A stretch of 64,000 nt of DNA from Triglochin maritima (taxonomy: Eukaryota; Streptophyta; Magnoliopsida; Alismatales; Juncaginaceae). Both the position numbers and the translations under genes were made by a program. The DNA lies in contig OY821789.1 of NCBI GenBank assembly GCA_963682175.1, forward strand, positions 8,246,001-8,310,000, in the 5' to 3' direction. Under the pieces are notes generated by a model, which was not told where the DNA came from, searched no databases, and saw only the letters and a list, made by a program, of their open reading frames with translations. Shown here one piece after another: positions 1-11,619 of the stretch (its first letter is position 1; every line of letters starts with the position of its first letter).

Positions 1-428
1 GATTGATATTCTTTGCATGTGATTGGAAACCATACTAATCTTCGTTCGAGGGTGGTGGAGTCGTCGATGTTGAGCGATCGTCGAGGTTGGCCACGGGGAG
101 AAGAAAGGCGGGAAGGATGAAGTAGTCGAGGTTGGGGTGAAAAGGAAAAAGGGGTAAAAACTAGGGATTCGTTGAGTAAGTGAGGGGGTGATGGGGTTAA
201 ATCATTAGAAGTCTAATTATGATTAAGAGTTAAACAAATATGAGTAATTACAAATTGGACGGAAATTAACATATTGGGTCGTTAAATACCTAACAGAGTG
301 GCATTTGCCGAAAAAGTAATGGCATCAGGAAAATTATAATACGTAAGAGTGACATTTCTAGAAATAGTAAGGGAGTGATGGTAGGAATTGGAATACATCT
401 TGTAAGAGTGGCATCCAAGCAAAAATCC
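1..428. mobile_element. Right end of a MULE (first copy, cut by window edge)
   Basis: This stretch reads the same as 10043-10470, the right end of the complete MULE downstream. It ends with GCAAAAATCC and is followed by the 10-bp target duplicate ATAGATAATT at 429-438. The last ~140 bases (288-428) are the terminal inverted repeat. The rest of the element lies outside the window. Confidence 0.85.
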
Positions 429-1577
429 ATAGATAATTCATAAGTATCACAAATTGACATTTTTATATTAATTTTCTTAAAAATATTAATATCACAAATT
501 CACAATCAATTGTAGGTACACTGTGACGTCTTTGAAAAATTACAAAATAATTAATTTCTATTTGGGATATCAAAATATTTATTGGACTCAGTCATACCTA
601 GTTATATACTATGACGTTTATTTTAGTAATTTACTCTACTATGACGTTTATTTTAGTAATATTGGAGGTTTACGCTTGATTAGATTGACAGTAGATAATG
701 AATCTCAACTTTGTGAATTTTCGTAGTTTATAAGGATAAAGTTATGAAACGAAGAAAATATTGGGTTGGAATCGGAAATGGTTTTAAAATTTTGGGGAAA
801 AGGTAATATCACTATTTATGATGATATTTTTGCAAAACACCCTATGCTTATTGGTCAGCCCAATATTTATAATACTCGTGTATTTATTAATACACTAATT
901 CCGACATTTTGCTTGATTCATCGGTCATCACATGTAGGTTCAAGTTTGTTTGACTGATTCCAAACGTAATTCAACTGGAATTTCATGTTTCACTGTCTGG
1001 AGAAACATGAAATTCCTATAACAATCACCATATTGATTCAAAGGAAGACCATCCGTAATACAACTTTTAGTGCCCAGTAGACAAGAATCCGGTAAGAAAT
1101 ACACTGGTAATTAAGAACTCTAGCTAGTAATTAAGGCTTTTACCATCTACCATTTTCCTCGCAAAAGCATATTTCCGTAAAATACCACACTAAAAATTGC
1201 AGAACGTTAAGGTTATTTGATTTCGAAAAACAAATTGAGATAACTTGACTAGTTACTAAAATACCAAGAGGTTGACTCAACCAAAAATTGCAAATTCAGA
1301 TTTGATAGCAGTAAAATGGTTAAGATTTTTTTTCTTTCTCTTTTCTTGTTAGAGGCTTATGTGTATATATACAACTGTAAATTCCCTTCTTCGGGTAATA
1401 AATCGATCCAAATTTTAAATGACATTAAGGTTATATGATGATAATTTGGAAAGAAACAAAATGGCAGTTAATAGCCAAATTGACATGGATAGAATATACG
1501 GATCTTTGGCTTCTCTTTTTGCATGACATAAAATTAATTTCAACACGTCGCAACCAAGATGGTCACTAGCTGGATGT

Positions 1578-2071
1578 TGTTACACCCCTAACCTTGTTTT
1601 GGAGGGTTAATCTCTTAATTTGTGGAGGTTTTGCTTGGGGAAAGGGTTGTGTGCAGTGTTTTGCTTGGGGAGTGGAGAGGAGGTGGCTGGGGACTGTTGG
1701 TGGTGTTGGGTTTGGTGCCAAGCAAACCAACGCTCATTTCTTCCTCTCTCTTTCTTTTCCATAGCACTTCACCAAATCTCTGTCTCACATTCTTCGCTCC
1801 TTCTCGGTGGAGGTCGAAGATCTCACCGGTGGCGAGAAACGACGTTAAATCCTCGGCTGACGCGAGGTGGCTGTCGACCAACGGTCGACTGGTGTCTTCG
1901 AGCGGTCGACCGATTTAGTGTATTTTGCCCGACTTTAACCAACAATGGTCGAACGATGCGATATGGCGGTCGACCGGTTATGCGTGTGCTGGTGGGTCGG
2001 AGGATTGCCTGGTAGTATTCGGTCGATTGTTCCTGACCTTTGGTCCGACCGGAACTTAAGTGAACTTAATT
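1578..2071 (+). mobile_element. LTR retrotransposon 5' LTR fragment
   Basis: It begins TGTTACACCCC and matches the start of the longer LTR at 18004. Compared with that copy it lacks an internal stretch of about 200 bp (18236-18443), and the match stops near 2071. It contains the palindrome CGGTCGACCG at 1903-1912 and 1967-1976. The open frames on both strands here carry no recognisable protein and are taken as chance. Confidence 0.6.
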
Positions 2072-2335
2072 TTCTACATAGTTTTCGAACTTAAGACTTG
2101 AAAAGGTAGGTGACCTTTTTTTAGTGGGTAGTCGGCCCAATTTGTTTGTATTGAAATGGACTGGATTTCGACTTTGAAAGAGATCTCAATTTTTTGCGGG
2201 TAATCTAGTACTTATGAACGGATATAGTGTTATAGGCCCATTCAAAAAGCATTAGACAAATATCTTATTAGTTACGGATATAGTTATAGGCCCATTCAAA
2301 AAGCATTGTATTTATAGGCCCATTACACTCATGTC
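2072..2335. other. Non-coding stretch with a short direct repeat
   Basis: No gene is seen. A segment of about 30 bp containing TATAGGCCCATTCAAAAAGC occurs twice (about 2232-2252 and 2285-2306), with a further partial copy near 2313. Confidence 0.5.
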
Positions 2336-2590
2336 TAGGGGTGAGCTTCGGTGCAGGTTCAGATCAGAACGAATTTTTGAGAAGATTGGACCGAAGACCT
2401 GACGGAATAAATTTGGGTCGGTCCGGTCCAATTTGGTTCAAAATCTGAATTTTACTCACACAATCTTGATTCGGTATGAGATCAGACCTGACCGAATTAT
2501 CGATATCCTCTTGACCGAAGATCAGACTGAATTTTTTTTGGTTTGATTCGATCCAGATATCCTGATCGGACCGAAGTTTGCTCGCGCTTA
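2336..2590. mobile_element. hAT-type MITE, 255 bp
   Basis: The left end is TAGGGGTGAGC and the right end GCTCGCGCTTA, an imperfect inverted repeat (8 of 11). It is flanked by the perfect 8-bp duplicate CTCATGTC at 2328-2335 and 2591-2598, as expected for hAT insertion. The interior is rich in GGACCGAA/TTCGGTCC-like words and has no coding capacity. Confidence 0.8.
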
Positions 2591-3237
2591 CTCATGTCAT
2601 GTCCTCGTTTTAAAACAACGAACAATGACATATTTAATCCATTTTTTCTCTTTTAGAAATCTTATAAAACCTAATATATATAAATCTGGCAAGTTTTCAA
2701 AGTTAAAGGTCGGTAGAAAACTAGATGCATCCTGTTATAAAATCTCCATTACGTAGCTGATAAACTATTATCCTAAAAATTACCCAAAAACACCTATTTT
2801 ACTAGTCTTCTTTTGGAACAATTTGGTTTTAAAAAGAGAAGTTGATTTTCTTTCATAAGCTTAGATGATTCTTTCAAAACCCCTTTTTACTTTGTTCAAA
2901 TACTCATTTAGTCAAAACATAATTCAAACCAACTTATATTTCGTTTGACTGGTTCAACTTACAAATCATCCTGAACGAACATTTTGTTTATATTATTTTT
3001 CGTGCCTTCCGATTGTTAATTGCAATATAAGCATTAAAGGTAAATAGACAGAGTTTGTTTTCCTTACTGTATGTGTTTAATTTTCTATATATATCGCTCT
3101 CCATTTCCTGAACACGTGAGACCAAAATATTATTCACATCTACAAATTTCATGTTGTGTATCGGTCCAGAGTCGGATTGGACTAGTAACAAGAGAAGGGG
3201 AAATGTCAAATCGGAAATCAGATACGTAAAAAATTTA
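2591..3237. other. AT-rich spacer, no gene seen
   Basis: Nothing coding or structured is recognised here beyond the target duplicate of the preceding MITE. A 73-codon minus-strand frame at 2988-3209 has no recognisable features and was not called. Confidence 0.5.
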
Positions 3238-3350
3238 CCATATGGATCATATTTTAGTTAATTTTAGTATTTATCAGCATCAAGTGTCTTATGTGACAAG
3301 AAATAATATTTAAATAAATACTAAAATTAACTAAAATATGATTCATATGG
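3238..3350. repeat. Foldback element, 113 bp, arms about 38 bp
   Basis: The left arm begins CCATATGGATCATATTTTAG and the right arm ends with its near-perfect complement CTAAAATATGATTCATATGG. The loop holds GTGTCTTATGTGACAAG, which is repeated just outside the element near 3364. The size and shape suit a small MITE or a hairpin transcript source. Confidence 0.75.
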
Positions 3351-3429
3351 CGACAAACCTCATGTGTCTTATGTGACAAGAAAATTCAACTTAAGTTAAA
3401 AGGAATTTTTTTATAGAACCGCAATAAGA

Positions 3430-3870
3430 CCGGGAATGTTATATAGTGCGGAATGTTGGACCACTAAAAGACAACATATACAAAAGATAAGTGTATCTGA
3501 AATGAGGATGTTGAGGTGGATGTGTGATCATACGCGAATGGATCAGATTATAAATGAAAACATTCGTGAGAGAGTTGAAGTTGCTCCAATGGAAGAAAAA
3601 GTTATACAACACAGACTGAGGTGGTTTGAACATGTACAAAAATGACCTATGGAAGCACCTATAAGAAGAGATGTATTGAATCGGATTGAAGACACAAAAA
3701 GAGGAAGAGGTAGACCACGATTGACTTGGAATGAAGCAGTCAAAAGAGATTTAAAAGTTTGGAATGTTCTTTGTGAATTTGCATCAGACAGAAACATGTG
3801 TCAATGATTGGGTTAACGAAGTTGGACGGAGGTGTACCCACGCAATAATTTTGATTTCTGGGCGTTCAAG
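3430..3870 (+). pseudogene. Non-LTR retrotransposon reverse transcriptase C-terminal fragment
   Basis: The translation from 3436 reads LYSAECWTTKRQHIQKISV, then MRMLRWMCDHTR and HRLRWFEHVQK. This is the familiar C-terminal tail of plant LINE-type reverse transcriptase proteins. A TGA at 3643-3645 interrupts the frame, where the family usually has arginine. The same frame then continues with a GRGRPRLTWNEAV-like stretch to about 3807. No catalytic (YxDD) region is present, so this is a 5'-truncated, broken copy. Confidence 0.75.
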
Positions 3871-4358
3871 AGCAATAAAAAAATACATGACTGCAAATGT
3901 CCAATAAATCACTTTTGGAGATGCACCCAAGCAAAAAAAACCCATATATGATATAATATTAATATATTATATAAGATTATGCTATATAAATAACAACTTG
4001 TGGACATACAAGAGGAACACAACCGTATGAACGATAATATGAATATTTATTATTTACTCAGAAACAAATTATTTTGCCATTTTGTTGAGTCAAAGTAATT
4101 TTGTTTTCTTCAGTTAATTAACACTAATAGATCTTAATCAAGGTGACAAAAAAATTACACGTTAATAAAGATGTACAATAAATAAATACACAACTTGGGC
4201 TCCCACTTAGCAGAAGATAAAATTAAAACAAACACATAGCTCATCACTATGGTAACGAACACATCAAATTCTTGATGTACATATAAATAAAAACAAAGGG
4301 TGACTTCATATATAAAAACATAAGAGACTAGCAACGTACGTAGCCCCCTTAATTCTAA
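3871..4358. other. AT-rich 3' flank of the small gene
   Basis: No gene is seen. The stretch lies downstream of the minus-strand small gene and should contain its 3' untranslated region. It includes the 10-bp TGTCCAATAA (3899-3908) that is missing from the second unit. Confidence 0.45.
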
Positions 4359-4586
4359 TTAATTGTGTTGTGAACCACCTCCCTTTGATGGCGGAGGCCT
4401 CGTCGGCTTCGCCTTTAGAGTGACTACACGAGTTCTCTTCCCTAGACGTAATCCCCTTGTCGTTCTAAGTGGAGCCACGGTTTTGCTCGTCGGTGATTTT
4501 TTTGAGGACTTCCCTGAGAATTGTCTGGTGACGGACAAGGTTTGGTACAAACTTGCTTCTACTACAAGAGCCTTCTCCACCTCCAT
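4359..4586 (-). CDS. Small basic protein, possible PROPEP-like elicitor peptide precursor
   Basis: This is an intact 75-residue protein with no signal peptide and no membrane segment. The N-terminus (MEVEKALVVEASLYQTLSV) is followed by a lysine/serine-rich linker. The last 30 residues are strongly basic and proline-rich and end in SKGGGSQHN. A precursor without signal peptide, with a basic tail and a Gly-rich end closing in HN, resembles plant PROPEPs, whose processed Pep peptides bind PEPR receptor kinases as danger signals. The fit is partial, because the usual SSGxxG core is only approximate. The gene context is convincing: a TATA box lies about 145 bp upstream, the leader is CT-rich, the start reads GAGAATGGAGG, and the frame is kept intact in both units. 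It could instead be an unrelated small basic protein. Confidence 0.5.
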   Translation of the reverse strand: MEVEKALVVEASLYQTLSVTRQFSGKSSKKSPTSKTVAPLRTTRGLRLGKRTRVVTLKAKPTRPPPSKGGGSQHN

Positions 4587-4726
4587 TCTCTCAAGTCTTA
4601 ATTATAATCTCAAGTAAAATGTTTTGTGTTAGAGAGAGAGAGGCTAGAACAAAGTTATCAAGCTAGCTAGCTAGTGCTATTGCTTTTTCTCAAGTAACTG
4701 TTTTGAGGGAAAACCTAACTTAGGGG

Positions 4727-4738
4727 AGTTTATATAGG
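4727..4738 (-). promoter_or_regulatory. TATA box of the small gene
   Basis: On the minus strand the sequence reads CCCTATATAAAC, a strong plant TATA element. It stands about 145 bp before the ATG of the 75-residue gene, which leaves about 110 bp of leader containing an AG/CT run. The same site occurs at 14759-14770 in unit 2. Confidence 0.6.
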
Positions 4739-4828
4739 GATTAGATGTAGGAGAAGGAGCTTAATTAATTAGTTACTACGTGTGGACTGGGATTGTGTAA
4801 ATGTTTGAATGAGTCTGGTGGGGAAAAG

Positions 4829-5149
4829 AGTCAATTCATTCTTGGCCTGGACAAAGATATTGATTGACCTTATGCATGCACTACTTTTTTTAAAAGATGG
4901 ACGGTAAAATTTGTAGGTGAGATTTTGGTAAGAAAACTTATACATCGAAGGTGGTACTTATTGATATATTTTTTTAACTATTATTACCCAAATCAGCACT
5001 TGTGTTTGCTTCCCCCTTCATTTCAGGTATTATACGCTGAATGGGCACCTTTAATAAAAAAAATGCTGAAGAATTACTTCGTTCATGTTACGTTAATCCA
5101 AATTTGACCCTTCAAAGTATTAGGCTCGATCATAAATCCCAAGTTGACT
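4829..5149. promoter_or_regulatory. W-box cluster upstream of the small gene
   Basis: TTGAC[C/T] words occur at 4829-4834 (minus strand), 4864-4869, 5104-5109 and 5144-5149. WRKY factors bind such W-boxes in wound- and defence-induced promoters, which would suit a danger-peptide precursor. Such short words also occur by chance in AT-rich DNA, so this is suggestive only. Confidence 0.35.
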
Positions 5150-6337
5150 ATCTGAATGCACGTGATCAATGACTCAATTTTGAGAGTAAGAATCAAAATT
5201 CCATTCGTATAATTCCTTTTAGTTTCTACTTTCGTTTTGATGGTTTTGAAGATTTTTTTCCAGTTATTTAATTTTCATCTCTGAGATGGCCAAGTATTAA
5301 AACCTTCGGTTCAGTCATACATGCTCTTCCGCAGGTCTCTACCAACCTCCACACCATCCGGACTTACTTGGTCCACATCTTTACCCGGCCAAAATGATCG
5401 ATATGATATGGATTGTGACTACCATTTGGAAGAACTACGTTCAAAAACGTCTTCCCTTTGAATACCACTTTGCTTTATTAGTCCAGTGATTTGGACTACT
5501 AGGACTATATTATATATATATATATGTGTATATATATGATATATCAGATATATAGTAAAAAGAAGTATCAATATGAAGTTAGGTCTATGGACACAACATG
5601 AGCTAAATATTGGTGTAATACAACGTTCATTAAACTAGGGTTGTATCCTAGATTGTGCTGAAACTTTAGCATAATATCGACTATTTAGATTTAGGATGTA
5701 CTATACCATAAAATGGGTGTTCCTTCAAAGTTCCAACGCTTGACCCGCCCATTTTTTGGTGTGGTGCAAATTAAGAGAACAATAGATGATTCAAACTCAA
5801 AAGTATAGTCAACATGTTTGAATTAGGAAGGGGGATATACGTGCCATTATAATTTGTTTCAAGACGCATTATCAAATTTCAGTTGTGCGCATATACCCGT
5901 TGCTTCCTAAAACTGTATTTGTTCAAAAGAAGACAACGTACGTACGTATATACAACTTTTGGCGCCCACCAGACCAGAATTCTCGATCGTCAGAAAAATA
6001 TTACAAGTCCAACCCTACTATACACAAGAACTCTAGTAGTTAAAAAATGTAAAAAATTGGTGATGATAATTAATTAATTCAAAATAAATAAATAACAACG
6101 GCAATGGGTCTTGTTATATGTGGTGATATGGATGGAATATAGGGTGATGTTTGACTTTACTTTTGGCATGATCTATGATTAATTTGAATACGTCAGAATA
6201 TATTTACGTCGATTATTGTTGTATCACCATCCGGTTAAAATGTGTTGACTTGGGCATAACACGTAAACACCACAGCACGATCACATCAACAGACAACTAC
6301 CACATTTTCATCTCTATCAATCTACCTAGAATGGATG
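5150..6337. other. Distal part of unit 1, no gene seen
   Basis: This is AT-rich DNA with a (TA)n/(TG)n run near 5511-5540 and no recognisable coding sequence. The end (about 6205-6337) is the conserved unit end, recognisable by GTGTTGACTTGGGCATA, that recurs at about 16272, 20204 and 21693. Confidence 0.5.
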
Positions 6338-6347
6338 ATAGATAATT

Positions 6348-6490
6348 GGGATTTTTGCTTGGATGTCATTCTTAGGGGTGTATTCCAATTTCTACCATCA
6401 CTCCCTTACTTTTTATAGAAATGTCACTCTTACATACTACAATTTTACTGATGCCATTACTTTTTTGGCAAATGTCACTTTGTTAGGTTA
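6348..6490. repeat. MULE left terminal inverted repeat
   Basis: It pairs with 10330-10470. Shared blocks include TTCTACCATCACTCCCTTAC (one mismatch), AGAAATGTCACTCTTAC, TGATGCCATTACTTTTT and GTTAGGT. Confidence 0.9.
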
Positions 6491-6927
6491 GATACTTAAT
6501 ATCGTTAGTTTATTATTAATTAAAAAGTTAAACCCACCCACTCATTCTCCTGCCCATTCCTCACATGTTCTTGTTAGTTTATTATTAATTAAAAAGTTAC
6601 CCTCCCACTCATTCTCCTGCCCATTCCTCACCTGTTCTTTCTTTGTTTGTCCATGTTCGTTTCACATACATTCCCTCACCTGTTCTTTCTCTTTTAACAT
6701 CCATTTTTCTTGTCTTTAATTTCTCATCTTTTTCCTAGATGAACATAAGTCACAACCTTTGAAATCATAAATCCCCAAAACACATACTATAACATCAAAA
6801 CAGTCAAAGATCAAAAGATTCTATGATTGGAAGTCATTTAAAATAGTAACTAAACACTACATATCTACTACATAAACACTATATTTTTCACATCAAAATA
6901 CAACGTGAATGAAAACATAAAACCACA

Positions 6928-9790
6928 TCAAAGAGCACTACAACTTCTAACAATGTTGAGTGCATCAATGGTGGAATACCCTGCATCAATCAGATCTTCG
7001 TACGTTTTTTGCCTCTCTGAATTTGGTGATCCCAACCAATCTTCAGTGTTTTCTGACTGGGTTGGTGGTGCTTCCGGTTCTACTGAGGCTTGTGGTGCTT
7101 TGGTGGTCCTGCATATCAAGTAAATGACAACATTAAGGCACAACCAAAGTTATCTATATTCTTGTAAGTATAGGTTGTACACGTACATTTTCTTTCTCCT
7201 AGTTTTTGTTTGGTTGTTGGTAGCCTTAGTGGTCTCTGATTCTGGAGGAGCACTGCAAAAAAAGATTTGTAACTAGTTAATAGTAATCTGAAATTTAAAC
7301 TAAATCCCAAAAAATGGTAATTTACCTTGTCGATGCTTGTTGGCTACCGAGTATTGGATTTTTGCAAGTTTTGGCCTGATGTCCCAAACCTTGACATCTC
7401 TTGCATCGATGTATCCTACGTATCCTGTTGGACTCATCCATGGGTTTCATCCTCTTTTTCCTAGGCCGACACGGTGGCCTATATACATCTGGTGCTTGTA
7501 CTACAACACCTGTTTCTGGGCATTTCCATTCTAATTTGTCGGGTAGAGGAGCTATGACGCCCGAGTAAGCCAGCCTATATTTGCTTGTGTGATAAAATGG
7601 GTGGACGTAGTCTTCCCAAACGACATTTCTGATTGTCCCTATGAATGCAGCCGCGTGGTTGAAAGGTAGACCTATTAGTTGCCACTTTCGACAACTACAA
7701 GTACCAACGTCTAGCTCAACAACACAAGTCCTTCTTGGACTTGTTACTTCGGCTTTGTTGTCATCAGATTTTACCACCATATATCCCCCGAGCCCTCGTG
7801 ATTTCTTGGTGAGCCAATTTCTAGCATAAGGCACCAACATGTCATCCCAACCCTTTGATTTTCAACTCCTCTCGTATAGTAACTTCATCATCTTTTGTCT
7901 AACAACATCTACAAACTTCAGAGCGGGTCTATGTGTGGGATCTGAAATCCAAAAGTTGAAGCTCTCAGAAATGTTATTTGTCACGCTATCACACTTAACC
8001 GTGACCCCAAACTGTGATCTTCCCCAACATTTATCTCTTACCTCCACATTATTTAGCCATTCATAAGCGTCTTTGTTGGCCAATTGAAGCTCTCCCATTA
8101 CTCTACGAAATTCTACTTCAGTGTAAGCTCTGGCTGCCCCCCAGACATGATCGATTAAAGAGTCGCCTCCAAACTATCGTCTGAAGTTTTTGTAAAGATG
8201 TCTCATGCAAGTTCTATGCTCACATCCGGGAAAACTCTCACCAATAGCTGCCTCCAAACCCTTACACATGTCACTAAGTAAAACAAGACCCGGGACATCT
8301 CCAATAGCCACTTTCAGAAGTGCACAGAACCATTTCCAATTATCTTCGTTCTCACTTCTGACAACACTAATGGCTAGAGGAAAAATTCCATTGTTCCCAT
8401 CAACAGAAACCGCAGACAGACAAGCTCCCTTGTATTTGTTTTTCAAATGGCAACCATCCAAGCCAATTATTGGCCGACATCCCTGAAGAAAGCCATTCCT
8501 GCAAGCCCCAAAACAAATGAACATTCTCAAAAATTGGGAGACATTATTGACTTCAAGTTTCAAGATGGAATCTGGATTTCTTGTGTTTAATTCAGAGATG
8601 AACTTAGGTAGCAATTCATATTGCTCCTCCTCAGACCCATGGATTTTATGAAGGGCTAACTCCCTTCCTCTCCAAACTCTGTTGTATGGTGGCTCGACAT
8701 GATAACCCTCAGCTAATCTGTCTTTGATGTGCTTGACTCTAAGACTTTCATCGGCCAACAACCAGTTGTAGCATATATGGGCTATCCATTTGTTGGTTGC
8801 CATCTTGGATCCTACTTTGTTCAAACTTGTACAAGAATGGTCAGCATGCAATGTCTTAATCTGGAATACTGCCCCCTCATTTATCTTAGACGCGTGACAC
8901 CTCCATTTGCAAGTGTTGTCAACACAACGAACTATAACTCTCTTTGGGTCACTCTTGTAGAATTTGATGTCACTTTGAGACAGGATGTTGTGTTGTCTAA
9001 TAGAGAACTTGAAATTCTCAATGTTTGGAATTTTTTTGCCAACACAAATATCTGGTTTGAGCATGTCCACATCAGTTGTCTGAGGACCATCATCCCACAT
9101 GACAGCATCCTCTACATCATCATGGTCCTCCCTACTTGCATCACTATCATCATCACTGTCGTCCTCCCCTGGGACGTAATCATCTTCGTCTGTACTCATC
9201 ATGTAGTGGAGATCTTCATCACTATCATCGGCCTCACTATCTGCATGTGATTGTGGAATGGGGGTATTCCTTTGTTGATTTGTAGGTGGTGGTGAGTTTC
9301 TTGTGGGAATTGGAGTTGGCTGTGAGTGGCTTGTGGGAATGGGAAGTCCTGGTGTGTGGCTTGTGGGAATGGGAGGTCCTGGTGAGTGGCTTGTGGGCAT
9401 TGTTGGTTGACTACTAAGATTAGTGGTGGTTAATGGTATGTGAGGGAAGTCTTTGCTAACATAAATCTCAAGTGTCAACTTCGGATTTGGATAACTAAGG
9501 GCCACAAGGACATCATCATCATTCCTTAGACATCTAAATTCAAACCTCTGTGACCTGGGCACTTTGTAAGTGAAACATAGAGACTCATTGAAACCCCAAT
9601 CCATGTGTGAGGTAATGCAATTCTTAACTAAGTCGAAATTCATCTCAGTGTCTGTAACCAAAACATCCCCAACTTCCACAAAATTCTTAGGCATTGGTTT
9701 ACCTCTCCTATTAACCCATTGTCCACCTTTAAAGACCTTAAAAGTGTGGTGTGTAACGTTCCCTTCACTGATGATATGAAATACATACAA
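6928..9790 (-). pseudogene. mudrA: MURA-type MULE transposase, three exons, two nonsense codons
   Basis: Exons are 9790-7326, 7252-7187 and 7108-6928. Both introns have GT-AG ends and the reading phase is kept across all junctions (904 codons). The order is an N-terminal plant-MuDR-type domain, a Pro/Thr/Ser repeat (PTSHSPGPPIPTSHTPGLPI), an acidic stretch, and a Cys/His DNA-binding domain (CVDNTCKWRC...HADHSC). The DDE/MULE domain follows, with IIGLDGCHLK and LSDMCKGLE. Then come a SWIM finger reading CSCRKWQLIGLPFNHA, whose third cysteine is phenylalanine, and a zinc knuckle CKRCQGLGHQAKTC. TAG at 8174-8176 and TGA at 7862-7864 break the frame; both fit C-to-T changes. The encoded transposase would end before the SWIM domain, so the element is probably not autonomous. 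Confidence 0.9.
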
Positions 9791-10329
9791 ACATCAATCA
9801 TGAAAATCATACATTCATAGAAAGGAAAAAAACACAGATAAATCATAGAAGGTAAGGCCTCATTTTCATACATTCCCAGAAAACCCAAAAAAAGAAAAAT
9901 CGAAGAACTTAAAGGTCAAAGATTGATATACCTCCTCGTCCTCCTCTTATCACAGGAACGTAGCCTCCTCATCGAAGAAGTTATCTGTCAAACTTCTATA
10001 GTAAGAATCACAAACAAAAAATCGAAGAACTTGAAGGTCAGAGATTGATATTCTTTGCATGTGATTGGAAACCATACTAATCTTCGTTCGAGGGTGGTGG
10101 AGTCGTCGATGTTGAGCGATCGTCGAGGTTGGCCACGGGGAGAAGAAAGGCGGGAAGGATGAAGTAGTCGAGGTTGGGGTGAAAAGGAAAAAGGGGTAAA
10201 AACTAGGGATTCGTTGAGTAAGTGAGGGGGTGATGGGGTTAAATCATTAGAAGTCTAATTATGATTAAGAGTTAAACAAATATGAGTAATTACAAATTGG
10301 ACGGAAATTAACATATTGGGTCGTTAAAT
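9791..10329. other. 5' region of the MULE transposase gene
   Basis: This is presumably the minus-strand promoter and leader of the transposase. It holds two copies of a 34-bp segment around AGATTGATAT (9902-9935 and 10022-10055). No further exon can be supported. Confidence 0.5.
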
Positions 10330-10470
10330 ACCTAACAGAGTGGCATTTGCCGAAAAAGTAATGGCATCAGGAAAATTATAATACGTAAGAGTGACATTTC
10401 TAGAAATAGTAAGGGAGTGATGGTAGGAATTGGAATACATCTTGTAAGAGTGGCATCCAAGCAAAAATCC
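10330..10470. repeat. MULE right terminal inverted repeat
   Basis: This is the partner of 6348-6490 and is identical to 288-428. It is followed by the target duplicate ATAGATAATT at 10471-10480. Confidence 0.9.
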
Positions 10471-11619
10471 ATAGATAATTCATAAGTATCACAAATTGAC
10501 ATTTTTATATTAATTTTCTTAAAAATATTAATATCACAAATTCACAATCAATTGTAGGTACACTGTGACGTCTTTGAAAAATTACAAAATAATTAATTTC
10601 TATTTGGGATATCAAAATATTTATTGGACTCAGTCATACCTAGTTATATACTATGACGTTTATTTTAGTAATTTACTCTACTATGACGTTTATTTTAGTA
10701 ATATTGGAGGTTTACGCTTGATTAGATTGACAGTAGATAATGAATCTCAACTTTGTGAATTTTCGTAGTTTATAAGGATAAAGTTATGAAACGAAGAAAA
10801 TATTGGGTTGGAATCGGAAATGGTTTTAAAATTTTGGGGAAAAGGTAATATCACTATTTATGATGATATTTTTGCAAAACACCCTATGCTTATTGGTCAG
10901 CCCAATATTTATAATACTCGTGTATTTATTAATACACTAATTCCGACATTTTGCTTGATTCATCGGTCATCACATGTAGGTTCAAGTTTGTTTGACTGAT
11001 TCCAAACGTAATTCAACTGGAATTTCATGTTTCACTGTCTGGAGAAACATGAAATTCCTATAACAATCACCATATTGATTCAAAGGAAGACCATCCGTAA
11101 TACAACTTTTAGTGCCCAGTAGACAAGAATCCGGTAAGAAATACACTGGTAATTAAGAACTCTAGCTAGTAATTAAGGCTTTTACCATCTACCATTTTCC
11201 TCGCAAAAGCATATTTCCGTAAAATACCACACTAAAAATTGCAGAACGTTAAGGTTATTTGATTTCGAAAAACAAATTGAGATAACTTGACTAGTTACTA
11301 AAATACCAAGAGGTTGACTCAACCAAAAATTGCAAATTCAGATTTGATAGCAGTAAAATGGTTAAGATTTTTTTTCTTTCTCTTTTCTTGTTAGAGGCTT
11401 ATGTGTATATATACAACTGTAAATTCCCTTCTTCGGGTAATAAATCGATCCAAATTTTAAATGACATTAAGGTTATATGATGATAATTTGGAAAGAAACA
11501 AAATGGCAGTTAATAGCCAAATTGACATGGATAGAATATACGGATCTTTGGCTTCTCTTTTTGCATGACATAAAATTAATTTCAACACGTCGCAACCAAG
11601 ATGGTCACTAGCTGGATGT

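Larger units (their letters stand above)
429..6347. repeat. Tandem repeat unit 1 (about 5.9 kb)
   Basis: This unit is repeated at 10471-16379. I found only three differences up to position 6171: C at 2046 versus T at 12088, a 10-bp indel at 3899-3908, and G at 4000 versus T at 14032. From 6172 to the unit end the copies differ at about eight positions in 165 bp. The unit holds an LTR fragment, a hAT MITE, a foldback, a LINE fragment and one small gene. The start of the unit (440 onward) is also found at 16380, and weakly at 20310 and 21800, so several older units exist. Confidence 0.9.
6348..10470. mobile_element. Complete Mutator-like element (MULE), 4.12 kb
   Basis: Its ends are GGGATTTTTGCTTGGATG on the left and the complement CATCCAAGCAAAAATCC on the right. 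The terminal inverted repeats extend about 145 bp (6348-6490 and 10330-10470) with perhaps 15% mismatches. The flanking 10-bp duplicate ATAGATAATT stands at 6338-6347 and 10471-10480, which is typical of Mutator-like elements. The unoccupied target, with a single ATAGATAATT, is at 16370-16379. The element carries one transposase gene on the minus strand. Near its left end is a tandem duplication of about 65 bp (around 6505-6635), and near its right end a 34-bp repeat (9902-9935 and 10022-10055). Confidence 0.95.

Noticed and set aside
1620..2015. Open frames of 88-131 codons over the LTR fragment (also at 11662-12057 and 18020-18650)
   Set aside because: They overlap in several frames on both strands in GC-richer LTR DNA, have no recognisable domain, and are not kept between the copies of the LTR.
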